Shown here piece by piece: positions 50,544 to 58,374 of a stretch of 64,000 bases of DNA. The translations under genes and the position numbers were made by a program. Origin of the DNA: Pseudoips prasinana (Eukaryota; Arthropoda; Insecta; Lepidoptera; Nolidae). Numbering within the stretch: position 1 is the first letter of the stretch; every line of letters begins with the position of its first letter. The stretch is from positions 930,001 through 994,000 of the forward strand of contig OX621250.1 of assembly GCA_951640165.1 (NCBI GenBank), given 5' to 3'. Under the pieces are notes generated by a model. That model saw nothing but the letters and a program-made list of their open reading frames with translations. It made no database searches and had not been told where the DNA came from.

Positions 50544-50814
50544 ACAATATAGACAGAACCATTGACAATATGTAGTAAAAATATATGAAATAAACTAGAT
50601 AATTAAACATAATTTCTTGACAATAACTTGATACGAGCCAGCTAAATATCATTGCTATAATAAAATACATTTTATAAATGTTTTCATACAATGTGTAGGT
50701 ACCTAAATATCTATGTTACTAGAAATAATAATGTACACAACTATATTACTACAAACATGTTCTGACTATTTACAAGCGCTTTTTTAAAGTCTACGTGAAT
50801 AAAAGCTTTTTTTT
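50544..50814 (+). mobile_element. Repeat RA, 5'-truncated
   Basis: It starts at ATATAGACAGAACCATTGAC and runs to GTCTACGTGAATAAAAGC. In this stretch it is closer to 34128 and 55441 than the neighbouring copy is (TAGGTACCTAAATATCTATG is retained). Confidence 0.7.
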
Positions 50815-50824
50815 TTACTGTACT

Positions 50825-51062
50825 TCAGACACTACGTCAGAGATGTTCAAGACGCCCAGTAAGTAAGTAAGTAATCTTTATTTTGGAATATTATTTCTAA
50901 CCACTACAGCCGGGACGGACAGCTTCGCGTATCCTACGTAGCCCGGAGACAATAAAAAATTAAACCACTGGCGGTCACCCATCTATAAACTGGCCGCGTG
51001 CCCAGCTGCTTAACCTCGCCGATCCCTTACGGGTCGATGAAAGCAACTGGCTGGAATACCTA
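50825..51062 (+). mobile_element. Repeat P
   Basis: TCAGAGATGTTCAAGACGCC, AGCCGGGACGGACAGCTTCG, GGCGGTCACCCATCTATAA and AGCTGCTTAACCTCGCC. Confidence 0.6.
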
Positions 51063-51600
51063 CGCCTGTGGGGGTCATGAGATAGGCTGGTGAGGCGCTT
51101 GGGATAAATTGCTTGGCTATATCCACCTAGTCATAGCCCTGGGTTTTTCACCGACCTCCACTTTATCACACGCTCTTCGCTTTTGAGCTTTCGCCATTTG
51201 TTCTGTAGTATAAATAACAAACGGGTTACCAATCGACCGAAGAACTACTATCACAATAAACATAACGGATAGTAACATAAACATAATTAAATCCACAATA
51301 CACTACAAATTATTCAATACAAATTGGTACAGACATACACAACTTACAAACATAACCTGGTTAAATTTCCTTCATTTTTGTTTTTTTGTTTCTTTTTGTA
51401 TAATGCATGCTTATATATAATTTTCATAGTAATTTAAGATATTATAAGATTAGTAACTTGTTCATCTTAGTTTAACCACAATTGGAAGGACCTAGCCCTC
51501 GCAACACAGGGAATCCTAGTGCGAGGACTAGACCACGCTTAATCATGTATTGATATTTTATTGGAAATAAACTTATTAAACTTAAAAAAAAAATCTCTAG
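51063..51600 (+). mobile_element. Retroposon 3' region with poly(A)
   Basis: Ends GGAAATAAACTTATTAAACT followed by an A run at 51584-51593. Upstream, CCCTCGCAACACAGGGAATC and CTAGTGCGAGGACTAG look like a structured LINE 3' UTR. No coding remnant was recognised; the left boundary is uncertain. Confidence 0.4.
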
Positions 51601-51980
51601 AGTTTGTACGCTAGAGTACCGTGGCAACAAAATACGATATTAAGCATTCTTACATTGGCACTTAGTGACATATACCACGAACCACTCGAAAAATAAGAAG
51701 ATTACTTAATAACAAAAGCTTTATAAAGTCGCAGTTGGAAATATTACAAAAACTGGAGCGCTGAGTCCGAGAGGCAAAGTTTGCACCGAGTGGACTTCAT
51801 TCTTACCAAACTTATATAATAGCGTTTTCTTAATAAATACTTGGGGCGAATAGTTTTGTGGAATATGATGGCCCGGAGATAGTTATAAGTTGAGAGCTGT
51901 TTTATTGGATTCAAAAGAGGCCGGAATGAAGGACTATATGTATTCGGTATAAAGGAATTTAATAGGGTATGGTGTTATGA
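51601..51980. other. Unrecognised sequence
   Basis: No feature was recognised. Confidence 0.35.
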
Positions 51981-52128
51981 ATAATAAGAATAATATCCCG
52001 GGACATTATTCAAACACGGTGATCTGATCCCAAACTAAGTATAGTACTATGGAACCCAGATAACTGATATACTACAGACACTACTTTTCTTTTGTAAACA
52101 CATACTTATATAGATAATAGTTATTCCC
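51981..52128 (-). mobile_element. SINE S2, 3' half
   Basis: AATATCCCGGGACATTATTC to TACTTATATAGATAATAG; the tRNA head is missing, replaced by the Helitron that follows. Confidence 0.7.
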
Positions 52129-52284
52129 CGCGGTTTTACCCGCCGAAAACTTTATAAATTATAGCCTATGTTTTAATCCAGGATGTCAACTAACTACATA
52201 CGAAATTTTATTAAAATTGCTTCAGCCGTTAAGATGTGAAGAAGTAACAAACATACACACTCACAAACTTTCGCCTAAAATCAA
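52129..52284 (-). mobile_element. Small Helitron, 5' end lost
   Basis: CCCCGCGGTTTTACCCGCC is the 3' hairpin. It is followed on plus by TAAATTATAGCCTATGTTTT and CACTCACAAACTTTCGCCT. It is the inverted homologue of 8108-8284, entering S2 at its TATATAGATAA tract. Confidence 0.6.
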
Positions 52285-52455
52285 GACAAATGAATGACAC
52301 TGAAGAGCATATTTTCATCCTTGCCTTTACCTTCTGTCTCTTGAGGTCAGCTTCCAGTCTAACCCAGTTACGTCTATTTGATTAGCACTATAAGGAACCA
52401 GTAATAAAGATTATCCTGGTGCTATTGGGTTCTGAATGCGTGTAACTGAACTAAC
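52285..52455. other. Unrecognised sequence
   Basis: No feature was recognised. Confidence 0.3.
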
Positions 52456-52590
52456 TATTTATGAGCATGTCAGTTTATCCTGAGTCTGTGTGCAATTATC
52501 TATATAAAAAATCTATATAAAAAGCAAAGTAGTATATCAGTCATTTGGTTTCCATAGTACAAGCTCTGCTTAACTAAGCAGAGATTGTAT
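52456..52590 (+). mobile_element. SINE S2 fragment
   Basis: GTCAGTTTATCCTGAGTCTG, AATTATCTATATAAAAAATC and GGTTTCCATAGTACAAGCTC. It ends in a small palindrome CTCTGCTTAACTAAGCAGAG. Confidence 0.6.
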
Positions 52591-52635
52591 GACTCAGCAT
52601 GCATTGTTGTATGACTATGCATTGTTGTGCAAAAT

Positions 52636-52682
52636 TGGAAATCCGTTGTCTCTGCCTACCCCTCTGGGAAATGTAACCACTA
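52636..52682 (-). repeat. Repeat U fragment
   Basis: AAATCCGTTGTCTCTGCCTA and CCCCTCTGGGAAA, the inverted form of 3575-3620. Confidence 0.55.
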
Positions 52683-53151
52683 CAATAACTACTATCGTCT
52701 TCGGACGGGCAGTTTTAGTTTTTTCCCAAGATTTTTAATAGCAAGAATTGGATACTTTGGCAATATTTTTTTTTTATAGCGCTTATTGTACTTTCAAAGT
52801 TAAAGCTCCATAGCATATAATTACATTGTACATTCATAAAGCTCCACTCTCGTGTACTCCCAATGTCGTGATCTCAGTCGAAAAGCCTCTTCCAGTGATT
52901 AATGAAGCAAGAAAATATCTCGTTAAAACAAGTGATAAGGCTTAAGGGTTGCACTTCTCAAATTAATTAATAGAAGCACCCTCATTTGATAAGGGAACTC
53001 CTCGTAGGGATGGGGAAAGAATATTAATCCCGTCGTAAAAGTGTTCGTGTAAGTCAGTGCGTAAAGAGATAGGCGGGTTTGTAATTTGTGCATGAATTTC
53101 GGGTATTACGAGTATGACGTGAACATTTGGAAGGAAATATTGCTGAAATTG
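52683..53151. other. Unrecognised AT-rich sequence
   Basis: No feature was recognised. Confidence 0.35.
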
Positions 53152-53395
53152 TTATACTTACTTAGTTTTCGTTTGGGCAGCGGTTACCGTAGTGTCAGAG
53201 TTGTTCAAGCCGCCCAGTAGGGTTCTGACATGGCGTAACGACTGTTGTCTTATGACTACAACAAGGACCGATAACTTAACTTAACTTGAGGTCACCCATC
53301 AATGGACTGATTGTGAGCCTAGTTGCTTAACCTCGTCGATCACAGATTACAGACCGGTGAGAGCATCGATCTATGAGCGCCTTACTATAAATTGT
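53152..53395 (+). mobile_element. Repeat P
   Basis: TATACTTACTTAGTTTTCGT, TTGGGCAGCGGTTACC, GAGTTGTTCAAGCCGCCCAG and GCCTAGTTGCTTAACCTCGT. Confidence 0.65.
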
Positions 53396-53411
53396 TATAG
53401 TATAGAGTTGA

Positions 53412-53570
53412 CAGACCAATAAGTCTAGCGGTAGCGTATTAAACTGCAGATGACGATCTGGTGGTGTCTTGGGTTCAAATCATGGAACTGGGCAAAACTT
53501 GTTACTGGGATTTTTCTGTTCAAACCCCAGAAAGTTACGGATATGGCATAAAGTTACTGGTGGGTAAAAA
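53412..53570 (+). mobile_element. SINE S3, short
   Basis: AAGTCTAGCGGTAGCGTATT and GGGTTCAAATCATGG are the A and B boxes; only the first part of the body follows. Confidence 0.6.
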
Positions 53571-53938
53571 ACATATGATGGATTTTTTAATCATATAATG
53601 TCAGCCGTCACGCAGTCTAAGCGATAAACGTTCAATTATATTGTAACGAACCAAAGCCTTGTTGATTAATAAAGCCATCAATTCAAAAGATGTCTCAATT
53701 ATTTTTTTTATTTAATATTAGTCTCTGAGCATGTTTTCATAATAACTAAAATAGTAAGTAAATATTTCATTAACTTGATATGTTTAACAACAAAACTATT
53801 AATTAGTGGCAACATTTCTGTCGCAATGATTGAAATAATTTAACACCAACATGATATGATAATATTTTAGGCAGGAAACTGCATTTATTGTCCATAAACT
53901 GTTCAATGGATAGGAAATGAATTTATTAATGTTGTATG
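53571..53938. other. Unrecognised AT-rich sequence
   Basis: No feature was recognised. Confidence 0.35.
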
Positions 53939-53941
53939 GTA

Positions 53942-54075
53942 CAGACACCAGCACATCCAGCTACCCCAATCTGTCAATTTTCTTTTTTAGTTTTTCAACT
54001 TTATCACAAAAGCATAAAGTTCACTTTCAATTCGGTAAATTTTCAGACTGGGGTAGCTGGATATGTTGACGTCTG
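53942..54075. mobile_element. MITE M, copy 8
   Basis: CAGACACCAGCACATCCAGC to GATATGTTGACGTCTG with TA on both sides (53940-53941, 54076-54077). It is more diverged than the other copies. Confidence 0.8.
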
Positions 54076-54188
54076 TACATACGTAAATGGTACAAAAAGT
54101 TAATAAATTGTATGGCAAATTTTCAATAATTCCACCCAATTTAAAAGACTTCCAGCTTTAGTCCTTCAGTTAATTTACGCTGTATATA
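54076..54188. other. Unrecognised AT-rich sequence
   Basis: No feature was recognised. Confidence 0.3.
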
Positions 54189-54575
54189 TATATGGCCTTT
54201 GGGTCTGTTACAGACAATTTACGGCGTATTGTCTGAGAGACAATTCTTTTGGTGGCTAAACAAACCGATGCGCGAGCGACATAGCCTGCCGCAGGCCTGA
54301 CAAGAGAAGTTTGCGGTGGGTGGTGCCGAGCCGCTTTCATGTCGCTTCTGTCTCTTATCAGCAAGTACTCCGAACTAGGCTTCATCACAGATCTTACGAC
54401 CCTCCACTACACGTTTGCGCCATTCAGCTCTATTTTCAGCGAGCTTTTCCCAGCTACAGTGGTCAATTTTAAAAGCGGCCATATCCCGCTTGGTGCAGTC
54501 TTTATAGCGAAGCAGGGGTCTACCGACATCTCGCTTCGCATTAGCTACCATTGTATATAGTTGAGTACTAATTGT
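54189..54575 (-). pseudogene. LINE ORF2 C-terminal fragment with zinc-finger-like end
   Basis: On the minus strand the frame contains AKRDVGRPLLRYKDCTKRDM, then AAFKIDHCSWEKLAENRAEW and RKRVVEGRKICDEA. A neighbouring frame closes with the same Cys/His-rich tail as 13829-14074. GRPxLRxKDxxKRDMxxxxIDxxxWExLAxxRxxWR is a familiar pattern at the C-terminus of insect non-LTR retrotransposon ORF2 proteins, after the reverse-transcriptase domain. The frame breaks before the finger, and the palm is missing, so it is inactive. A possible TGTATATA duplication (54181-54188 and 54552-54559) would place the 5' truncation near 54551, but the frame stays open slightly beyond it. This is the longer of two copies of this LINE in the window. 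Confidence 0.65.
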
Positions 54576-54870
54576 ATCTTGGTCTAGCGGTAGCCATTTC
54601 AACCGCAGATAATGAGGTTATTGGTTCAGATCCCGGATCAGGCATAAAAGTGATTTAGAGATTTTTCAGTAACAGCCCGACGAAGTCCGGGAGTCAACAC
54701 CGACCTCTTTCCGGTGGAATCGCTAGTCGTCCCATAGGATCATGAGAATGATGGAATAGAAAGTGCCCTGTGTTTGTACTATAATATTTCCCGCGCAAAT
54801 GCTTAGCTTCTCCGTTGAAAATGGCAGCCGCGGCCGAAATTCGGCCTAGATTACATTATAAGTATCTTCA
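54576..54870 (+). mobile_element. SINE S3, full length
   Basis: Head TTGGTCTAGCGGTAGCCATT, B box GGTTCAGATCCCGG, then GACCTCTTTCCGGTGGAATC and AGTCGTCCCATAGGATCATG. It is close to 896-1210. Confidence 0.7.
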
Positions 54871-54904
54871 TATCCCTAGCGTTTTATTATAAAACAACAT
54901 TACA

Positions 54905-55132
54905 TTGTGCCAGTGGCAGCGTGTACAACTCCACGCAGTGGGGTCCTGGGTTCGATTCCCAGGTAAGACTAAATGGTTATAGTGGAAATTTTCTGTTAAT
55001 AAAAAAGTTCAATATCAGCCTAGAGTCTAGAAATTGGCGACGTTACTCCCCCATACGTCGGAGAGCACGTAATGCCGACTCGACACCTGACTTCTTTTCG
55101 TCGTGACAGTTAACGCCTACCATCGTATCATG
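54905..55132 (+). mobile_element. SINE S3, second body subtype
   Basis: CCAGTGGCAGCGTGTACAAC and GGGTTCGATTCCCAGG are followed by ATTGGCGACGTTACTCCCCC and GTCGGAGAGCACGTAATG, as in 33573-33800. Confidence 0.65.
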
Positions 55133-55199
55133 CGACTGAAGTGCGAGTGAGCGAATAGATATAGATATATCTGTGTTCGTCCACACACTTGTAAAGTAT

Positions 55200-55438
55200 A
55201 AAATGACTGTCCTATGGGTTCACTAACTGCTGTAGTCACTACCATGAGTGCTACCGCACAGGTCGTGGGTTCAATTACTTCCAGGACAGATCTTTGTGTG
55301 ATGGGCATGAATATTTGTTTTGTGGCTATGTGTAATTTATCTACAATATTAATATATTATGTTTATCAGTTGTCTGGTATAAGTAGTACAGCTCGGCATA
55401 GTTTGGGAACAGATGGCCGTGTGTGAATAATGTCCCAG
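55200..55438 (+). mobile_element. SINE S5/S2-type, tail complete
   Basis: The head is decayed (GTCGTGGGTTCAATTACTTC). The tail TTTGGGAACAGATGGCCGTG and TGAATAATGTCCCAGGAT is well preserved. Its 3' end runs directly into the RA tail at 55441. Confidence 0.65.
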
Positions 55439-55440
55439 GA

Positions 55441-55980
55441 TAATAAAATAAATAAAAAAGGTTTTTATTCACGTAGACTTTAAAAAAGCGCTTGTAAATA
55501 GTCAGAACATGTTTGTAGTAATATAGTTGTATACATTAGATATTATTTCTAGTAACATAGATATTTAGGTACATCTTGTATGAAAACATTTATAAAATTT
55601 ATTTTATTACAGAAATGATATTTAGCTAGCTCGTATCAAGTTATTGTCAAGAGATTATGTTTAATTATCTAGTTTAAGTCTAATATTTTTACTACATATT
55701 GTCAATGGTTCTGTCTATATTAAAGGTATTATTATTACGGACCTTATGTTAATAACGACGGTCGCGCTTTAATGCTACCACCGGATCCAATGCGCCCCAA
55801 CTGAGAAGACCCAGCGAAACAAACTCAGTGGGTTCATCTACTACCGGTTTCAACACGACCCAGTTGAGACGGTCCGGCGAAACATACTCAAGCGGGCATG
55901 AACACGGGATTTGGTCGAATTAGAGTAATTATATGCTAGATCGGTTGTCAGAATGCTTATTATTTTAGATTATATTTAAT
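55441..55980 (-). mobile_element. Repeat RA, near full length
   Basis: Nearly base-for-base the same as 34128-34695, with small indels (AAACAAACTCAG against AAACAACTCAG, and a missing AGGCAAACAC block). Confidence 0.75.
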
Positions 55981-56064
55981 AGCTATTATTATTTTATAGC
56001 TAGTCTACATTGGACTGGCCTTCATGGCCTATAATTCTACCAGTATGTCATTATTATCGTTTTC
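55981..56064. other. Unrecognised flank of the LTR element
   Basis: Pre-insertion sequence; the last bases ATAC (56065-56068) are the duplicated target. Confidence 0.4.
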
Positions 56065-56068
56065 ATAC

Positions 56069-56223
56069 TGAGGTGTAGTAATATGTATGTGTGTATCTTA
56101 GTATCTATCTAGTAGTATGTGTGTGTAATAGATCTAATATAAAACTATGTTATTCATTCCTAAGGAGAGTAATAAATCATAATTAATCGAATGCAGTTGT
56201 TTCAATAACACTAAATCCCCTCA
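56069..56223 (+). repeat. 5' LTR (155 bp)
   Basis: Begins TGAGGTGTAGTAATATG and ends CTAAATCCCCTCA. It contains a TATAAAA-like box at 56138-56144 and an AATAAA signal at 56171-56176. It is identical to the 3' LTR at every base I compared. Confidence 0.95.
56138..56144 (+). promoter_or_regulatory. TATA-like box of the 5' LTR
   Basis: TATAAAA within the LTR, upstream of the AATAAA signal, in the order expected for U3-R. The start site is not determined. Confidence 0.4.
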
Positions 56224-56238
56224 TGGCGACCCGTGCCA
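56224..56238 (+). other. Primer-binding site
   Basis: TGGCGACCCGTGCCA starts with no gap after the LTR. TGG is the complement of a tRNA 3' CCA end, so minus-strand DNA synthesis is expected to prime here. I cannot name the tRNA with confidence. Confidence 0.75.
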
Positions 56239-56435
56239 TATTTGGGGCTCGCGACGCGAATACGGTATCGGTATAGTGTTACGGCTCCAAATGAATCGAA
56301 CAATGAATCAAGAAAGTGAAGTTAATTTCGGATGCGGCATGTAAAATAAGTGTAAACTATGAACAGTATATATTATATATTTTATTTAACATATATTTTT
56401 GTTAAATAGTGCGCGAATTAAAATCATCGTATAAA

Positions 56436-56747
56436 ATGTGCCGTTCAAACTATGAAAAAGAGCAGATATTTTTGAACCAGAATGCTGCGGGTTCAAACAA
56501 TGCAGATGTGGAGCAGTTTAAGCTGCATATGTCAAGTATCAGCATTGTCCTCATAATCATCGCTACTCTGTTGGGTCTTGGTGCATTATACTTCGTATGG
56601 AAACAGTATAGGAAATGCCACCATACTTGGATCAGAGACCAAATAATGCAGAATAATTTTCGGCGATCATTTAACCGGTCCAGAGATGTACGTGGAGAGG
56701 AGCGCGAGCGCGACCTACGTATCCCGATGAGAGACATACCTAAGTAA
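56436..56747 (+). CDS. Small single-pass membrane-protein ORF between the primer-binding site and gag
   Basis: From the ATG at 56436 the frame encodes 103 residues (it is open nine codons upstream to a GTG). Residues 1-33 are polar with one Cys. Residues 34-54 form one strongly hydrophobic stretch (SSISIVLIIIATLLGLGALY), long enough to span a membrane. Residues 55-103 are basic and Arg-rich (YRKCHH, then FRRSFNRSRDVRGEERERD). No signal peptide precedes the segment, so a signal-anchor with a cytoplasmic basic tail is the simplest topology. It sits inside the retrotransposon, about 200 bases after the primer-binding site and 325 bases before gag, in the sense orientation. I recognise no named family, and it lacks the features of an envelope glycoprotein (size, cleavage site, fusion peptide). 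It could be an accessory protein, a captured host piece or a leader frame affecting gag translation. Confidence 0.55.
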   Translation: MCRSNYEKEQIFLNQNAAGSNNADVEQFKLHMSSISIVLIIIATLLGLGALYFVWKQYRKCHHTWIRDQIMQNNFRRSFNRSRDVRGEERERDLRIPMRDIPK

Positions 56748-57072
56748 ATAGTATTTCGTGCGGCAGCCAAAATTAGTTGAATTAAGTGCGTCAAATTATT
56801 ATAAAAGTGCGATAAAGTGCGGTTTAATGTATAGTATTAATGCGTCATTTTTTATTTTAAAATTAACCTCAAGAATAATGGACATCCAAATAATTATTCT
56901 ATAGACTCTAAGTTTAAAGTAATACCAAATCAATTTATTGTAATTGCTCATTAATCATCTCAATGTATCGTGGATCGACTTACACTCTACAACACCTACT
57001 ACGGTAACTCACTGTGACTTAGTGAGATTGTGGTATGTATTCTTTAAGTAATTATGTATTTATTGTAAGGTA
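56748..57072 (+). other. Untranslated leader between the small ORF and gag
   Basis: AT-rich, with repeated AGTGCG motifs at 56785-56822 and short upstream ATGs. The packaging signal would be expected here, but I cannot identify it. Confidence 0.4.
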
Positions 57073-57930
57073 ATGGAAGATGATTTACTTGAATGTTTAA
57101 AAGAACTTAAGAGTATAAGAAAATATTTAATTAAGAAAGGAAAATTAAGATTTAAAGGAAATGTTATTAAAAATAGATTAGAAGAGACTAAGGAAATTTA
57201 TAATAGAAGTCAGGAAATAATTCAATTTTTGTCTTCAGAACAAGGCTCAAAATCAAAAATTTTGGAATCTTTAATTTTAATACAAAATGGGATAAAATCT
57301 TATTATTTACAAATTATTGATTTATGTTCCGAAAATAAAGTAGTTTCTGATATCGACAGTAGTGGAAGTGATTTTTGTGAAACTAGCTCAAACCCAGATT
57401 TAATCATGGAGTTCGATTTAAAAACGGCCTGTAGTTTGATTCCGATTATGAACAGTAATGAAAGTAACATCAAAAGTATCATTGACTCGGTAGAAATGTA
57501 TGCCGATATGTTATCGGAATCGGGAAAATTATTACTGATTAAATTCGTTTTAAAAAGTAGACTGTCCAAAAATGCAAAATTACGCATGTGTGATGATTAC
57601 AAGTCGGTAACAGAGTTGATTAAGCAATTAAAAGACACTTTATTACCTAAAAAATCGTTCACTGCTATACAATCACGGTTACAGAGTACAACTCAGGGTT
57701 GGCGTACAATAGATCAGTTTGGTACCGAATTAGAAAAACTATTCACCAATTTAACCATAGCTCAGGCAAATGGCAATTCTGAAAATTATGGTGTATTAAA
57801 ACCGTTAAATGAGAAAATGGCCATTAAACGATTTGCAGATGGGTTAAGTAATTCCCGGCTCAGCACAATAATCGCAGCGCGTAATTACGACAGCTTGAAA
57901 GACGCGATTCAGGCCGCCAAGGATGAATAG
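57073..57930 (+). CDS. Gag, capsid part, ending at an in-frame TAG
   Basis: The ATG at 57073 opens 285 residues, rich in Lys, Glu, Asn and Ser. Residues 1-80 are highly charged and probably helical. From about residue 115 to 280 the sequence looks like a retrotransposon capsid domain: SIIDSVEMYADMLSES, LRMCDDYKSVTELIKQLKDT, then WRTIDQFGTELEKLFTNLTI and a final DSLKDAIQAAKDE. Gag forms the cytoplasmic particle that packages the element RNA. The frame stops at TAG (57928-57930) but continues open in the same frame for 147 codons into the nucleic-acid-binding part. Either this copy is mutated or the stop is read through. There is no Cys-His knuckle in this part. AT-rich codon use matches pol, not a host gene. 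Confidence 0.85.
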   Translation: MEDDLLECLKELKSIRKYLIKKGKLRFKGNVIKNRLEETKEIYNRSQEIIQFLSSEQGSKSKILESLILIQNGIKSYYLQIIDLCSENKVVSDIDSSGSDFCETSSNPDLIMEFDLKTACSLIPIMNSNESNIKSIIDSVEMYADMLSESGKLLLIKFVLKSRLSKNAKLRMCDDYKSVTELIKQLKDTLLPKKSFTAIQSRLQSTTQGWRTIDQFGTELEKLFTNLTIAQANGNSENYGVLKPLNEKMAIKRFADGLSNSRLSTIIAARNYDSLKDAIQAAKDE

Positions 57931-58374
57931 TTGACATCGGCATCATCTTCGACGGGTGAAAATGTCATGCAGTTTTCTCATCGTGGACGAGGTAAGTCTC
58001 AATTTAATAGTTTCCAGCAAGGCCAATTCTTCGGTCAACAGTCTCGTGGACAACGAGGACGATATAATTATCGTCAGAATTCAAATAATTTTAATACTTT
58101 CAGAAGAGGTAACGTTAGAGGTAATTTTAACAATTTTGCCAGAGGAAATTTTCGCGGTAATAATTCATATTATCATGCCCGTACTAATGGTACAAGTTCG
58201 TACAATAACACACAGCGAGGACGAGTTCATCAAACGTCGAGTGAAAATCGATCGAGGTTCGAGAATCGTGGTAAGGGTAATACACATCGAGTGTTTTATT
58301 CAAATCAGTCTAGCAATAATGAGTCTGTAAGTTCCAATACGAATCCAATGCAGTTTTTTCGATCTGAAACATAA
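57931..58374 (+). CDS. Gag, RGG-rich nucleocapsid-like part downstream of the TAG
   Basis: In frame with gag after the TAG, 147 codons run to the TAA at 58372-58374, with no ATG at the start. The composition is dominated by Arg, Gly, Asn, Ser, Phe and Gln. It has repeated RG units (SRGQRGRYNYRQN, FRRGNVRGNFNN, FARGNFRGNN, TQRGRVHQ, NRGKGN). This is a disordered RNA-binding composition, taking the place of the CCHC zinc knuckles usual in Ty3/gypsy nucleocapsids; none is present. The role is presumably binding genomic RNA inside the particle (inference from position and composition). The last residues overlap the start of the pol frame by 44 bases. Confidence 0.75.
   Translation: MTSASSSTGENVMQFSHRGRGKSQFNSFQQGQFFGQQSRGQRGRYNYRQNSNNFNTFRRGNVRGNFNNFARGNFRGNNSYYHARTNGTSSYNNTQRGRVHQTSSENRSRFENRGKGNTHRVFYSNQSSNNESVSSNTNPMQFFRSET
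58354..58362 (+). other. Candidate +1 frameshift site for gag-pol
   Basis: In the gag frame the codons are TTT TTT CGA. The pol frame is open only from 58331 (TAA at 58328-58330) and gag ends at 58374, so the shift must occur in this 44-base overlap and must be +1 (or -2). A P-site tRNA-Phe can re-pair from TTT to TTC, and CGA would be a slow A-site codon. This is the layout of known UUU-CGN +1 sites. Confidence 0.5.

Noticed and set aside
16000..54080. Tandem or CRISPR-like array suggested by the regularly recurring MITE M
   Set aside because: Copies are dispersed over tens of kilobases with TA duplications; they are transposon insertions, not a spaced array.
56450..56794. 114-codon minus-strand frame opposite the small membrane ORF
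   Set aside because: Antisense shadow: the LTR element is transcribed on the plus strand and the reverse frame is the complement of the hydrophobic and Arg-rich codons.
57956..58330. 124-codon plus-strand frame overlapping the RGG part of gag
   Set aside because: It is an alternative-frame shadow; the gag frame shows the repeated RG pattern, whereas this frame is a featureless Ile/Val-rich string. It ends at the TAA that also delimits the pol frame.
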